Notes under the pieces: generated by a model
Told to the model about the DNA's origin: nothing
Databases searched by the model: none
What the model saw: the letters and a program-made list of their open reading frames with translations, nothing else
From: DATFVA01 sp963743325
GTDB taxonomy: Bacteria; Bacteroidota; Ignavibacteria; Ignavibacteriales; Ignavibacteriaceae
DNA length: 64,000 bases
Reading direction: 5' to 3'
Assembly (NCBI GenBank): GCA_963743325.1
Contig: CAVUOZ010000004.1
Location: 372,001 to 436,000, forward strand
Shown: piece by piece, positions 51,408 to 60,706 of the stretch
How the letters are laid out: each line of letters starts with the position of its first letter
Position numbering within the stretch: the first letter of the stretch is position 1
Made by a program: the position numbers and the translations under genes

Positions 51408-53039
51408 ATGATAGATATTTTAGGTCATAAACTCGAAATCTTATCTGAAGAAACGGACACAACAGCTGGTTTTATTATAAAACTTTCTAAGTCCGGTTTT
51501 GAGACACTCGCGTCCTCCATTGATCAAAATTTTGATATTATTCCAATTGGCAACGATCTCCGCAGATTATATCTAAGTTCTATGTTAACCAGCGAAAAAA
51601 TCTCCGAATCAGATTCTTATTTATATCTGTCTGTGGAAAAAGACATAAAATCATTTTTTATCGAAAAAATGATCGATATAACCAACGTGGAATCCATCTT
51701 TCTTCTTCTTTTTTCTAATATTAGAGAAAATTATACCAAAGAAAAACTTGCGCCTATTCGAAAATACATAAAGGAAGTTAACAAGCAAATTAGAGAGGCA
51801 TTAATTAAGGATGATATCGGAGAAAATCGGGCAGACAGCTCCTCAGTTTATAGTATTATTCAGGGAGAATGGTTTTCAAAAAACCGCGGGTTGATCTTTT
51901 CCACACTGTTAAGCTCTTACAATGATCTTCTCTTTGTTCTCGATGAAAATGGATACATTGTGGCCGTTAGCAGGGTCGGAGCCTTGAGTTTGGATTATTC
52001 TGATCTTGATATGCGTGGTAAACATCTGCTTGATTTTGTAAAGTCGGAGGAGAAACCGGTTTTGATAGAAGCTCTCAAAAAAACACTTGTGACTGAGATT
52101 AAACTTGATTTGGCGGTGAACTTAATTGGCAAGTACGAGAATGAAATTCCTTTCCATGTCACTTGTGATCTGATTAAAGATGGAGATAGGATAGTCGGAA
52201 TGCTTGGCACCGGAAAAAACCTGAAGGAAACAAAGTCACTTAGAGACAAAAATATTGAACTTGGAAGCAGGTTGACTGAAGCATTAAGATTAATTGAGAT
52301 AGAGAAATCAAGATCCGATATCTATAAAGATGTGCTGGCGGACCTTAACAGACTCAGAAATGACTTTGTCTCGAACCTTTCGCATGAATTCAGAACCCCC
52401 CTGGCTTCAATCATCGGGTTTGCTGAAACACTCCTTTCAGACAAAGATATGCCGGAAGAAATGCGTAGAGAATTCGATGAAATAATACTGCAGGAAGGCA
52501 AAAGACTCGCAAAATTAATAAATGATATTCTAGAACTTTCCAGATACGAACAGGGTAAAATTGAGCTGAACAAAACCGATTTTGATATTTCAGAATTATT
52601 GAAAATAATTGTCGATGATATAACGCCTACTATTGAAAATAAGGGACTTATCCTTACCTGCAGTCTCCCGAAAGAACAGTCAAAACTAGTAGCAGATAAA
52701 GAAAAAATCAGGCTGGTTTTGCATGGTATTCTGAACAATTCCATCAAGTATACACAGTCAAAGGGCAGAATATCCTGTATGGTTAAAAATTTCAGAGAAG
52801 AGATTGAAGTCATTATTTCCGATACAGGAGCAGGGATATCGGAAAAAGAATTCCCTTACATTTTCCATAAATTTTACCATTCTTCCAAAGGAAGTAAAGA
52901 ATTTATTGAGAATGATATTGATCTTGTATTTATCAAACAAATAATTGATTTGCACAGGGGGGTTATAAGGATTCAGAGTGAACCTGGAAAGGGCACTACG
53001 GTCCTGATTAAATTACCTAAAACACTTAAACATAAATAA
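51408..53039 (+). CDS. sensor histidine kinase, cytoplasmic, PAS-containing
   Basis: A 543-residue protein without membrane segments. Residues 1-155 are unassigned; a PAS-like domain follows at about 165-275 (LFVLDENGYIVAVSRVGALSL). HisKA has His326 in NLSHEFRTPLASIIGFAETLL. The ATPase domain has an N-box (LHGILNNSIKYT) and G1 (ISDTGAGISE), but the usual GLGL G2 motif is replaced by NDIDLVFIKQIIDLHRG. Loss of G2 glycines may reduce kinase activity. It is followed after 14 bases by a sigma-54 response regulator and should phosphorylate it. Confidence 0.9.
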   Translation: MIDILGHKLEILSEETDTTAGFIIKLSKSGFETLASSIDQNFDIIPIGNDLRRLYLSSMLTSEKISESDSYLYLSVEKDIKSFFIEKMIDITNVESIFLLLFSNIRENYTKEKLAPIRKYIKEVNKQIREALIKDDIGENRADSSSVYSIIQGEWFSKNRGLIFSTLLSSYNDLLFVLDENGYIVAVSRVGALSLDYSDLDMRGKHLLDFVKSEEKPVLIEALKKTLVTEIKLDLAVNLIGKYENEIPFHVTCDLIKDGDRIVGMLGTGKNLKETKSLRDKNIELGSRLTEALRLIEIEKSRSDIYKDVLADLNRLRNDFVSNLSHEFRTPLASIIGFAETLLSDKDMPEEMRREFDEIILQEGKRLAKLINDILELSRYEQGKIELNKTDFDISELLKIIVDDITPTIENKGLILTCSLPKEQSKLVADKEKIRLVLHGILNNSIKYTQSKGRISCMVKNFREEIEVIISDTGAGISEKEFPYIFHKFYHSSKGSKEFIENDIDLVFIKQIIDLHRGVIRIQSEPGKGTTVLIKLPKTLKHK

Positions 53040-53053
53040 ATCGGAACTAAAGA

Positions 53054-54427
53054 GTGGACAAAGTTGTATTTATTGTTGATGATGAACCCGCTATTTCCAA
53101 ATTACTTTCTTATTGGGTAAAAGATAAATGGAAATATGATGTCGAAGTATTCGACAATGGGGAGGACGTGCTTAAGAAATTAAGCTCAAAACCTGATCTT
53201 ATTTTGCTGGATATAATGCTTCCCGGTTTAGACGGGCTAGAAACTCTAAAACGGATTAAGCATTATGATGAAAACCTCCCGGTAATTATTCTCTCTGCTC
53301 AGGGAAGCATTGAAGTAGCCGTTGAAGCCTTAAGATATGGCGCCTACGATTATTTTCCAAAGCCAATTGATCAGCAGAGGCTTGAACCAGCAATTAAGAA
53401 CGCTATTAAAAACTATGATCTTACAAAAGAATTACAGAATCTCAGGGAAAATGTCCAGAAAGAATATAGTTTTGATAATATAATTTCCGCTGATGGAAAA
53501 ATGCAGGATGTTTTTAAACTTGTATCTAAAGTCCTCGGTAATGATATCACCGTCCTTATATATGGTGAAAGCGGAACAGGAAAAGAGCTGATAGCCAGGG
53601 CTATTCATTATAATGGTAAGAGAAAACAGGGACCTTTTACTGTTGTTAACTGTGCTTCCATACCCAGAGAATTGCTTGAAAGTGAATTATTCGGACATGA
53701 AAAAGGATCGTTCACAGGCGCTCATCAGCGTAAACTCGGTAAGTTTGAAATCGCTAATGGCGGAACACTGTTCCTGGATGAAGTAGGTGAACTGGAAATG
53801 CTTCTCCAGGCAAAACTTTTACGTGTGATACAGGAAAAAGAATTTGAGAGAGTCGGCGGGACTGAGCTCATTAAAACCGATGTCAGGATTATCTCTGCTA
53901 CAAACAGGGATCTTAAACAGGCCGTTGATGATAAAGAATTCAGAGAGGATCTGTATTACAGATTAAATTCATTCCCGATATACATTCCACCGCTGAGACA
54001 AAGACGCGGCGATATTCTTGTCCTGGCTCAACACTTTCTTGATAGTTTTAATAAAAAACTCGGAAAAAATATTAAAGGATTCAGCAAAAAATCACTCAAG
54101 TTTATGTATGAATACAGCTGGCCCGGCAATATCCGGGAAATGGAAAACACGATTGAACGATGCATGATTATTTGTGAAGGAGATACGATTGATGTTGAAG
54201 ATTTACCTGTTCATTTAAGGGCAAATGAAGCTTCCATAAATACCGACATATCCGGTGCATTATTCGCAGATGACACAATTGTACCTTTTGAAAAACTGAA
54301 AGAGGAAGCGATTAAGCATGCATTGAAAGTAACTACCGGAAATATAGTTGAAGCTGCGAAAAAACTACAGCTGGGAAGAGCAACTATATACAGATTGATG
54401 GAAAAATATAATATCGAAAACAGATAA
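53054..54427 (+). CDS. NtrC-type sigma-54-dependent response regulator
   Basis: A 457-residue protein. The receiver (IVDDEPAIS, phosphoacceptor Asp53 in ILLDIMLPGLDG), AAA+ domain (Walker A GESGTGKEL, GHEKGSFTGA sigma-54 loop, Walker B FLDEVGEL) and Fis-type HTH (NIVEAAKKLQLGRATIYRLMEKY) are complete. It activates sigma-54 promoters by remodelling closed complexes. A GTG start at 53054 with GGAAC upstream. Probable partner of the preceding kinase. It is an intact relative of the frameshifted regulator at 32143-33515. Confidence 0.94.
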   Translation: MDKVVFIVDDEPAISKLLSYWVKDKWKYDVEVFDNGEDVLKKLSSKPDLILLDIMLPGLDGLETLKRIKHYDENLPVIILSAQGSIEVAVEALRYGAYDYFPKPIDQQRLEPAIKNAIKNYDLTKELQNLRENVQKEYSFDNIISADGKMQDVFKLVSKVLGNDITVLIYGESGTGKELIARAIHYNGKRKQGPFTVVNCASIPRELLESELFGHEKGSFTGAHQRKLGKFEIANGGTLFLDEVGELEMLLQAKLLRVIQEKEFERVGGTELIKTDVRIISATNRDLKQAVDDKEFREDLYYRLNSFPIYIPPLRQRRGDILVLAQHFLDSFNKKLGKNIKGFSKKSLKFMYEYSWPGNIREMENTIERCMIICEGDTIDVEDLPVHLRANEASINTDISGALFADDTIVPFEKLKEEAIKHALKVTTGNIVEAAKKLQLGRATIYRLMEKYNIENR

Positions 54428-54448
54428 CATAAAGTTAAAGGCAGTAAA

Positions 54449-54787
54449 ATGGAATTCACTAAAGAAAAATACAATAGTGTTCTTGTAGAAGTTGTAAACC
54501 TGGAAAGGGCAACATTAAAAGAAGCGGAACAATTTAAGAAAGTACTGACAGAAGATATTGAGGAGGGCAATAAGAATCTCGTTGTTGACCTTAACAGCTG
54601 TGAATTTATAGATTCAACTTTTTTGGGAGCATTAGTTGTATCGCTTAAAAAAGCTACTGCCCTGGGAGGCGATTTGAAGCTTGTTGGATTTCAACCAGCA
54701 GTTCATTCCATGTTCGAATTAACCAGACTGCACAGAGTTTTTGAAGCATTCCGGACCCGGGAAGATGCAATAGCGAGCTTTAATTAA
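54449..54787 (+). CDS. STAS-domain anti-anti-sigma factor
   Basis: A 112-residue STAS protein. The phosphorylatable serine sits in CEFIDSTFLGALVVSLKKATALGGDLKLVG, the classic DST/DS motif of SpoIIAA/RsbV-like proteins. These bind anti-sigma kinases in dephosphorylated form, and PP2C phosphatases reactivate them. The following gene encodes exactly such a phosphatase, so partner switching is likely. AAAGG precedes the ATG, 22 bases after the response regulator. Confidence 0.93.
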   Translation: MEFTKEKYNSVLVEVVNLERATLKEAEQFKKVLTEDIEEGNKNLVVDLNSCEFIDSTFLGALVVSLKKATALGGDLKLVGFQPAVHSMFELTRLHRVFEAFRTREDAIASFN

Positions 54788-54892
54788 TAATATTTCATCC
54801 GGGTAAATTCTTGATTTCACTCCCTGGAATTCAGGTTCATTTCAATGAGGAATCCGGTCATCTTTTCACTGCCGGTCAACCAGTAAAGTCTA

Positions 54893-56458
54893 ATGAATAA
54901 TAACGAAAAAGATATAATTCTTGTTATAGATGATGACATTGTTATCAGGAAGTTGTTAAAGCATCATCTTGATAAAAATAACTATAATGTAATTGAAGCT
55001 GCCGGACCCGAGGAGGGGATGGAACATCTTTCTGCCAATCCTGTCGATTTGGTACTTTGCGATGTAACGATGGATGGGATGGATGGATTTACGTTCTGCA
55101 GGAAAGTTAGAGAGAATGAGAATTATCGTGCAATTCCATTTGTCTTTGTAACCGCAAAAAATTCCATGGAAGATAAATCTATGGCACTTGAAGCGGGCGG
55201 GGATGATATAATTACAAAACCATTCGATGTAAATGACCTGTTGATTAAGGTAAAAGCACTCATAAAACGAACTGCGATTTACAAGATTTACGGAATCAAA
55301 AAAAATCTTCAGCAGTCTTTCAGCAGCATATCAAATAAAATACTTCTTGTAGATGATGACCTGTCACTAATCAGAATTTTTGAATATAATCTTAATAAGA
55401 CAGGATTTGAATGCATAATAGCAGAATCTGCCAATGAAGCTTTCCGGAAAATGGAGGCTTTTATGCCTGATTTAATTATTTCGGATATTATGATGCCCGG
55501 AATTGACGGCTTTCAGTTCCGAAAGAGACTGCTGGAGGATGAGAAACTGAGAACGATACCTTTCATTTTTTTGACTGCTAAAGGTGAAGAAGGTGATATC
55601 CTTGAGGGATATGAACTCGGCATCACTGATTATGTTGTGAAAACAGCAGGACCAAAGGTAGTTGTAGCAAAGGTCAATGCGATTCTGAAGAGTCTGGGTA
55701 AGGAAAGATCACGCATTGTGACAGAACTTCACGCCGCGGCAGATTCTCTTCGTGTTAAAGTTGTACCTGATTCAGCCCCCGCTTTTGAAGGATTTAATCT
55801 TAAACTCTGGCATAAGCCATACCAGGGAATCCCCGGTGGTGATTTCATTGATTTCTTCCCCCTCGGTAAAAATAACCTTGCAGTTATTCTTGGTGATGTA
55901 ATGGGTAAGAAATGGGGGGCCTGGTTCTTTGCCTTTGCGTATGCAGGGTATGTCAGGACAGCATTGAGAATGATCCTGCAGCGAGCTGAGGAATTCTCCC
56001 CGGCGCAGATTCTGAAACAGGTTAATAAATCAGTCTATGATGATGCCAAAATTTCAGAAGTTTTTGCGACACTCTCAATTGTCGTAATAAATAAAGATAC
56101 AAAAATCGTTAAATATGCCGGTGCCGGTGATCTTCCGATTCTTTATAAAAATTCAGAAAAAGGTACTGTTGAAAAATTGATTTCAGGTGGTTCCCTTTTA
56201 GGTTTTAGTTCAAACGGTGTATTTGAGGATCTTGAAATTAAACTCCAGCCTGATGACTTTATCCTTATGCTGACCGATGGAGTAATTGAGTCAAGGAGTG
56301 CTGATGGTGAACCACTAGGGAGTGACAGACTAATGGAAACTCTAAAGACAATTCAATTGACTGAGAATCCATTAATTGAGATTGTAAAAGATATTAATGA
56401 TTTTACCGGCGGAAAATATGATGACGATATCAGTTTAATTTCAATTAAAGCCGAATAA
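54893..56458 (+). CDS. dual-receiver PP2C (SpoIIE-type) serine phosphatase
   Basis: A 521-residue protein. Receiver 1 has Asp57 (LVLCDVTMDGMDG) and Lys109; receiver 2 (146-265) has Asp198 (LIISDIMMPGIDG). Residues about 300-520 form a SpoIIE/PP2C domain (GGDFIDFFPLGKNNLAVILGDVMGKKWGAW, ILMLTDGVIE, GKYDDDISLI) with the metal-binding aspartates. Receiver phosphorylation should control dephosphorylation of the STAS protein encoded just upstream. No anti-sigma kinase gene is in the window. The intergenic space of 105 bases has no clear promoter. Confidence 0.92.
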   Translation: MNNNEKDIILVIDDDIVIRKLLKHHLDKNNYNVIEAAGPEEGMEHLSANPVDLVLCDVTMDGMDGFTFCRKVRENENYRAIPFVFVTAKNSMEDKSMALEAGGDDIITKPFDVNDLLIKVKALIKRTAIYKIYGIKKNLQQSFSSISNKILLVDDDLSLIRIFEYNLNKTGFECIIAESANEAFRKMEAFMPDLIISDIMMPGIDGFQFRKRLLEDEKLRTIPFIFLTAKGEEGDILEGYELGITDYVVKTAGPKVVVAKVNAILKSLGKERSRIVTELHAAADSLRVKVVPDSAPAFEGFNLKLWHKPYQGIPGGDFIDFFPLGKNNLAVILGDVMGKKWGAWFFAFAYAGYVRTALRMILQRAEEFSPAQILKQVNKSVYDDAKISEVFATLSIVVINKDTKIVKYAGAGDLPILYKNSEKGTVEKLISGGSLLGFSSNGVFEDLEIKLQPDDFILMLTDGVIESRSADGEPLGSDRLMETLKTIQLTENPLIEIVKDINDFTGGKYDDDISLISIKAE

Positions 56459-57538
56459 TTAGTCTTCTGTGCTGGCCTGAAGTTTTTCTGTCCTGTCTGC
56501 TATTTTTAACTGCTCTATAAGTTCATCCAGGTCACCTTCCATTATATTGGCAAGGTTATATAAAGTCAATCCTATCCGGTGGTCCGTCACTCTATTCTGA
56601 GGAAAATTGTAAGTTCTGATTTTATCACTTCTGTCGCCGCTTCTTACCATGAGTTTTCTCTGCGCTGATATTTCTGCTGACTGTTCTTTAAGTTTCATGT
56701 CATATAACCTTGCTCTTAAAACCTTCATAGCTTTCTGACGGTTTTTCAACTGTGATCTTTCATCCTGGCATTGAACAACTATGCCTGTCGGAAGGTGGGT
56801 AATCCTCACAGCAGTTTCTACTTTATTCACGTTTTGGCCCCCTGCGCCGCCCGACCTGAAAATGTCTACCTTAAGATCATTTTGATTTATATCGATCTGT
56901 AAATCTTCAGCCTCCGGCAGCACAGCAACCGAAGCTGCAGAAGTATGAACGCGTCCGCTTGCTTCTGTTTCCGGAACTCTCTGCACCCTGTGTACGCCGC
57001 TTTCAAATTTGAGATCTCCATATACATCATTTCCGCCGATAGAGAAGACCGCCTCCTTAATTCCACCTAATCCCGTATCACTGATATCCATCAGTTCAAT
57101 TTTCCAGCCTTTAATTTCAGCATAACGGGTATACATTCTGAAAAGGTCGCCGGCAAATAATGCCGCTTCCTCACCACCGGTGCCTGCTCTTATTTCCATT
57201 ATAATATCTTTATTATCATTGGGATCCTTGGGCAGAAGTAAAAATTTAATTTCTTCTTCAAGTTTTGCCCGTTTTTCCTCAAGCTCCTCAAGTTCTGTTT
57301 CAGCAAGCTCAATTAATTCTTTGTCTGGACCTGAGGTAATTACTTCTTTATTTCCCTTTATATTTTTCTGGACATCACTATATTTCTCATAAGCATTTAC
57401 AATAGCAATAAGATCACTTCTTTCTTTACTGAGACTGACAACTCTATCCCTGTCCGTCAGTATATCAGGATCGGAAAGCTGCTGGTTTATATTCTCAAAA
57501 CGATCTTTTATTTTCTTTAACTTTTCAATAATTTCCAT
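56459..57538 (-). CDS. prfA: peptide chain release factor 1
   Basis: A 359-residue class I release factor. GGQ is at 233-235 (FRSGGAGGQNVNK) and the codon-recognition tripeptide is PET at 189-191 (RVPETEASGRVHTS), a PxT form that identifies RF1 (UAA/UAG) instead of RF2 (SPF). The glutamine of GGQ is the N5-methylation target of PrmC. Convergent with the PP2C gene. A -7 element TATATTTG lies 25 bases upstream. Confidence 0.96.
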   Translation of the reverse strand: MEIIEKLKKIKDRFENINQQLSDPDILTDRDRVVSLSKERSDLIAIVNAYEKYSDVQKNIKGNKEVITSGPDKELIELAETELEELEEKRAKLEEEIKFLLLPKDPNDNKDIIMEIRAGTGGEEAALFAGDLFRMYTRYAEIKGWKIELMDISDTGLGGIKEAVFSIGGNDVYGDLKFESGVHRVQRVPETEASGRVHTSAASVAVLPEAEDLQIDINQNDLKVDIFRSGGAGGQNVNKVETAVRITHLPTGIVVQCQDERSQLKNRQKAMKVLRARLYDMKLKEQSAEISAQRKLMVRSGDRSDKIRTYNFPQNRVTDHRIGLTLYNLANIMEGDLDELIEQLKIADRTEKLQASTED

Positions 57539-57562
57539 AGGATATAACGTAGTTTAAAAAAA

Positions 57563-57570
57563 CAAATATA
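57563..57570 (-). promoter_or_regulatory. possible -7 element (TATATTTG) of prfA
   Basis: TATATTTG on the minus strand, 25 bases before the prfA start, fits TAnnTTTG. The -33 element is not convincing. Confidence 0.3.
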
Positions 57571-57633
57571 ATAAAGTGAAAGCCGAATTTCTAAATAATC
57601 GAATCTTCCTAAGATAAGTCAGAACAGTTTAAT

Positions 57634-58083
57634 ATGGATACCTTTAAACAATTAAAAATTATCTTTATTGCATTGTCTTCAGGTCAGATTGTCTATTTCC
57701 TGATCTCATTAATTCTCATAATGGATGAAATGGTGCCAACAAATAAAGACTTTAATACAGTCTGGGGGTTTGTAGTCCCAATTGTAGTTGTAGTCTTGGT
57801 AGTTACTTCAAAATTATTATATAATTATATGATTAATTCAAAAGTAAAAGAAACGTCAAATGAAGAAAAAATAATCGTTTATCGTACAGGTAATATTATC
57901 AAATTTTCTCTGCTTGAGGGTGCCAATCTCATATCAATTACACTTTTTCTGCTTACAGGTGATTTTTTATATGCAGGGATGTTCGTGATTGTAATGGGAA
58001 TATTCTTTGTAAATTTTCCTGGAAAAGAAAAGTTTATGCTGGAATTCGGGTTATCTTCTTATGAAAACAATCTGAATAAATAA
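57634..58083 (+). CDS. hypothetical four-helix membrane protein
   Basis: A 149-residue protein with four hydrophobic segments (IIFIALSSGQIVYFLISLILI, GFVVPIVVVVLVVTSKLLYNYMI, IIKFSLLEGANLISITLFLL, FLYAGMFVIVMGIFFVNF). No soluble domain or motif is recognised. It is transcribed divergently from prfA. The text is consistent with small membrane proteins common in Bacteroidota-like genomes, function unknown. Confidence 0.7.
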   Translation: MDTFKQLKIIFIALSSGQIVYFLISLILIMDEMVPTNKDFNTVWGFVVPIVVVVLVVTSKLLYNYMINSKVKETSNEEKIIVYRTGNIIKFSLLEGANLISITLFLLTGDFLYAGMFVIVMGIFFVNFPGKEKFMLEFGLSSYENNLNK

Positions 58084-58201
58084 CCGGTTTTCAGATTTAT
58101 CATCTCTTTCACCATTAAATTCTGCTCAAGTGTAATTCTTTCTTTTCAAAAGTCTGCCATTTTGGCAAAAAAAAAGTTGTTTGAAGGTGGAGAAATAGAG
58201 A

Positions 58202-58230
58202 AGAGATAGACGAGAGATAGACGAGAGATA
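58202..58230. repeat. 2.6 inverted copies of the 11-bp TATCTCTCGTC repeat
   Basis: agagatagacg, agagatagacg, agagata; reverse complement of the unit at 9415 and 46175. It lies in the 304-base gap between the membrane protein and ispH, along with a -7-like element; no gene is seen there. Confidence 0.7.
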
Positions 58231-58354
58231 AGCCTTTGCCGGACAGCGGGATTATATGACAAAATGTCATAGGGCTGTTTATAAAATTCAGAATATAACG
58301 ACAGTCTATCTTTCATATAAATCTATTTATCCTGAATTGGGGGATTTTATTTAT

Positions 58355-58362
58355 TAACTTTG
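58355..58362 (+). promoter_or_regulatory. possible -7 element (TAACTTTG) of ispH
   Basis: TAACTTTG followed by CAC fits TAnnTTTG, 26 bases before the ispH ATG. No TTG at the usual spacing. Confidence 0.35.
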
Positions 58363-58387
58363 CACTTCCGAATAATCAAAAAAATAG

Positions 58388-59611
58388 ATGAAAAAATTTG
58401 ATATACCGGAATTTTATAAAAGTCCGGTAATTTCAAGAATTAAAAACTCGCGCAAAGATTTTGATCCGAGAAAGAAAGATTTTTCCCCGACCGTTCTGGA
58501 CTTTGGCCCGGTTAAATTGTTTATCGCCAGGCATTTCGGTTTCTGCTATGGTGTGGAAAATGCCATTGAGATTTCATTTAAAGCGATACAGGAAAATCCT
58601 GGTAAGAGGATTTTTCTCTTGAGTGAAATGATCCATAATCCAGGTGTTAATCAGGATCTGCTGAATCGCGGGGTAAGATTTATAATGGATACTTCCGGCA
58701 GGCAGTTAATCGGCTGGAGTGAGCTAAATTCTGAGGATATCGTTATCATTCCGGCATTTGGAACTACACTTGGAATACAAAGAAAACTTAATGAGATCGG
58801 AATTGATCCGTATAAATATAATACCACATGTCCTTTCGTAGAGAAAGTCTGGAACAGATCTGCTCAGCTTGGAGAGAAGGATTATACTGTAATCATACAC
58901 GGTAAATATTATCACGAAGAAACAAGAGCAACTTTTTCACACAGTGCAGAAAGTTCAAAAGCTTTAATTGTAAAAGATCTCAAAGAGACTCAGCAGGCCG
59001 GGGATTTTATTCTGGGTAAAATATCATTGGAGGAATTCAATAAGGTATTCCGGGAGAGCTATTCAGAAGGATTTGACCCCCGAAAGGATCTCATAAAAAT
59101 CGGAGTTGTAAATCAAACCACAATGCTTGCAACTGAAACTCAGGCAATTGCTGATTATTTGAAAAATGTAATGATTCAGAAATACGGGAAGGATAGTCTT
59201 CAGGATCATTTTGCAGATACGAGAGACACGCTTTGTTATGCAACTTATGATAACCAGCAGTCAGCCGTGGAGTTAATCAGGCAGCCTGCAGATTTCGCAA
59301 TAGTGGTTGGCGGGTACAATAGTTCGAATACAGGTCACATAGTCGAATTATGTGAAGAAAAGCTTACAACTTATTTTATCTCTTCAGCTGATAAATTGAT
59401 CGCAAAGAATTTAATCAGTCATTTTAATATTCATACAAAATCTGAAAAGATTTCCAGGAATTATATCCCTTCAAAATCTCCGGTAAACATTTTACTAACG
59501 AGCGGTGCATCCTGTCCCGACTCCGTTGTTGACCAGGTACTCCATAAACTTTTATCTTTTTTTGAACGGGTCAAATCAACAGAAGAAGTGTTAAACGAAA
59601 TAGTGAATTAA
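58388..59611 (+). CDS. ispH: IspH, HMBPP reductase
   Basis: A 407-residue enzyme, the long plant/cyanobacterial-type form (about 400 residues compared with 316 in E. coli). The three Fe-S ligands are Cys53 (GFCYGVENAIE), Cys148 (NTTCPFVEKVW) and a cysteine in GASCPDSVVDQVL. It performs the last step of the MEP pathway, giving IPP and DMAPP, precursors for the polyprenyl carriers used by the glycan locus and for quinones. It carries a [4Fe-4S] cluster and needs the suf system. VVNQTTMLATETQAI is a further family segment. Confidence 0.96.
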   Translation: MKKFDIPEFYKSPVISRIKNSRKDFDPRKKDFSPTVLDFGPVKLFIARHFGFCYGVENAIEISFKAIQENPGKRIFLLSEMIHNPGVNQDLLNRGVRFIMDTSGRQLIGWSELNSEDIVIIPAFGTTLGIQRKLNEIGIDPYKYNTTCPFVEKVWNRSAQLGEKDYTVIIHGKYYHEETRATFSHSAESSKALIVKDLKETQQAGDFILGKISLEEFNKVFRESYSEGFDPRKDLIKIGVVNQTTMLATETQAIADYLKNVMIQKYGKDSLQDHFADTRDTLCYATYDNQQSAVELIRQPADFAIVVGGYNSSNTGHIVELCEEKLTTYFISSADKLIAKNLISHFNIHTKSEKISRNYIPSKSPVNILLTSGASCPDSVVDQVLHKLLSFFERVKSTEEVLNEIVN

Positions 59612-59635
59612 GGCTGGTTGTCCGCTCCGTTATTA

Positions 59636-59667
59636 TTTGTTATTCAAAATTGGATTAGGTAATTTTG
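59636..59667 (+). promoter_or_regulatory. Bacteroidetes-type promoter of nucleotidyltransferase-metK-ahcY unit
   Basis: TTTG (59636-59639), 20 bases, TAATTTTG (59660-59667). The implied start near 59674 leaves a leader of about 24 bases before the gene at 59698. Confidence 0.55.
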
Positions 59668-59697
59668 TATTCTTAATAGTAATTAATCAAAGCTTTT

Positions 59698-60675
59698 ATG
59701 AGAGCTGTAATACCCGTAGCAGGCATCGGAACAAGATTAAAGCCGCATACATTTTCGACTCCAAAAGTACTTCTTAATGTTGGCGGAAAACCAATACTCG
59801 GTCATATACTTGACAAACTAGTTAAAGAAGGTTTAACGAAATCCACCTTCATTATTGGTTACCTTGGAGAAATGATTAAGCAATATGTTGAACGGGAATA
59901 CCCTCAGTTAAAATCCGATTTTATTGTACAGGAGGAGATGCACGGATTAGGTCACGCAATTTTCATGGCCATTCCCACATTTGATGAGGATGATATTTTT
60001 GTAATTCTCGGAGATACTCTTTTTGATGTTGACCTGTCCTATGTATTCAAAAGTAAACATTCATCTCTTGGTGTAAAAGAAGTTGAAGATCCGCGAAGGT
60101 TTGGAGTCGCTATTGTTAAAGATAATTTTATTAAGAAGCTGGTTGAAAAACCGCAGGAGCCGGTTTCAAATCTCGCACTTGTCGGGCTATATTACTTTAA
60201 AAATGCCCGCTCGCTCAAATCAGCGTTAACTGAACTCGTTGAGAAGGATATCAGGACAAAGGGTGAGCTTCAGCTGACCGATGCAATCCAGATAATGATC
60301 GATAAAGGTGAAAAAATAACCACGTTTCCTGTTGAAGGGTGGTATGACTGCGGAAAACCGGAAACGCTTCTTTCTACCAATCAATATCTGCTTTCAATCA
60401 GAGATAATGGACGGGAAATAGAGAGCGTAGTAATAAACAAACCTGTGTTCATTGCAGAAGATGCCGTAATAAAGAATTCAGTTATTGGTCCGTATACAAC
60501 AATAGCGGCAGGTACAGTGGTAGAGGATTCTATAATAAGAAATTCTCTTATAGGTTCCGGGGCAAAGGTTTGCAGAGCAATGCTCGAGAATTCAATAATC
60601 GGCGATAACTCAGTTATTCAGGGTTCATTCAAGAGATTAAATTCCGGCAATTCAACAGAAATAGATTTTTATTAA
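59698..60675 (+). CDS. sugar-phosphate nucleotidyltransferase with LbH tail
   Basis: A 325-residue protein. The nucleotide site AVIPVAGIGTRLKPHTFSTPKVLLNVGGKPI is the G-x-G-T-R-x3-T-x3-K-x-L-L signature of RmlA/GlmU-type enzymes. FVILGDTLFDVDL holds the catalytic metal residue. Residues 245-320 are left-handed parallel beta-helix repeats (INKPVFIAEDAVIKNSVIGPYTTIAAG). It activates a sugar phosphate to an NDP-sugar; glucose-1-phosphate is likely, but GlmU-like GlcNAc-1-P cannot be excluded. It has its own promoter and is followed by metK after 31 bases. Confidence 0.88.
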   Translation: MRAVIPVAGIGTRLKPHTFSTPKVLLNVGGKPILGHILDKLVKEGLTKSTFIIGYLGEMIKQYVEREYPQLKSDFIVQEEMHGLGHAIFMAIPTFDEDDIFVILGDTLFDVDLSYVFKSKHSSLGVKEVEDPRRFGVAIVKDNFIKKLVEKPQEPVSNLALVGLYYFKNARSLKSALTELVEKDIRTKGELQLTDAIQIMIDKGEKITTFPVEGWYDCGKPETLLSTNQYLLSIRDNGREIESVVINKPVFIAEDAVIKNSVIGPYTTIAAGTVVEDSIIRNSLIGSGAKVCRAMLENSIIGDNSVIQGSFKRLNSGNSTEIDFY

Positions 60676-60706
60676 TCCAAACAGTAACTAATTAAGGCAG
60701 AAAAGA

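Noticed and set aside
52322..52813. 163-codon minus-strand frame in the histidine kinase
   Set aside because: Antisense of conserved HisKA/HATPase codons; serine-rich text typical of reverse-strand shadows.
58155..58172. Terminator-like hairpin tgcca-ttt-tggca followed by an A-run
   Set aside because: The A-run follows on the plus strand and the T-run precedes on the minus strand, so it does not have terminator polarity; the stem is only five base pairs.
60676..60706. SAM riboswitch ahead of metK
   Set aside because: The gap is only 31 bases, too short for any known SAM riboswitch, and shows just a ribosome site.
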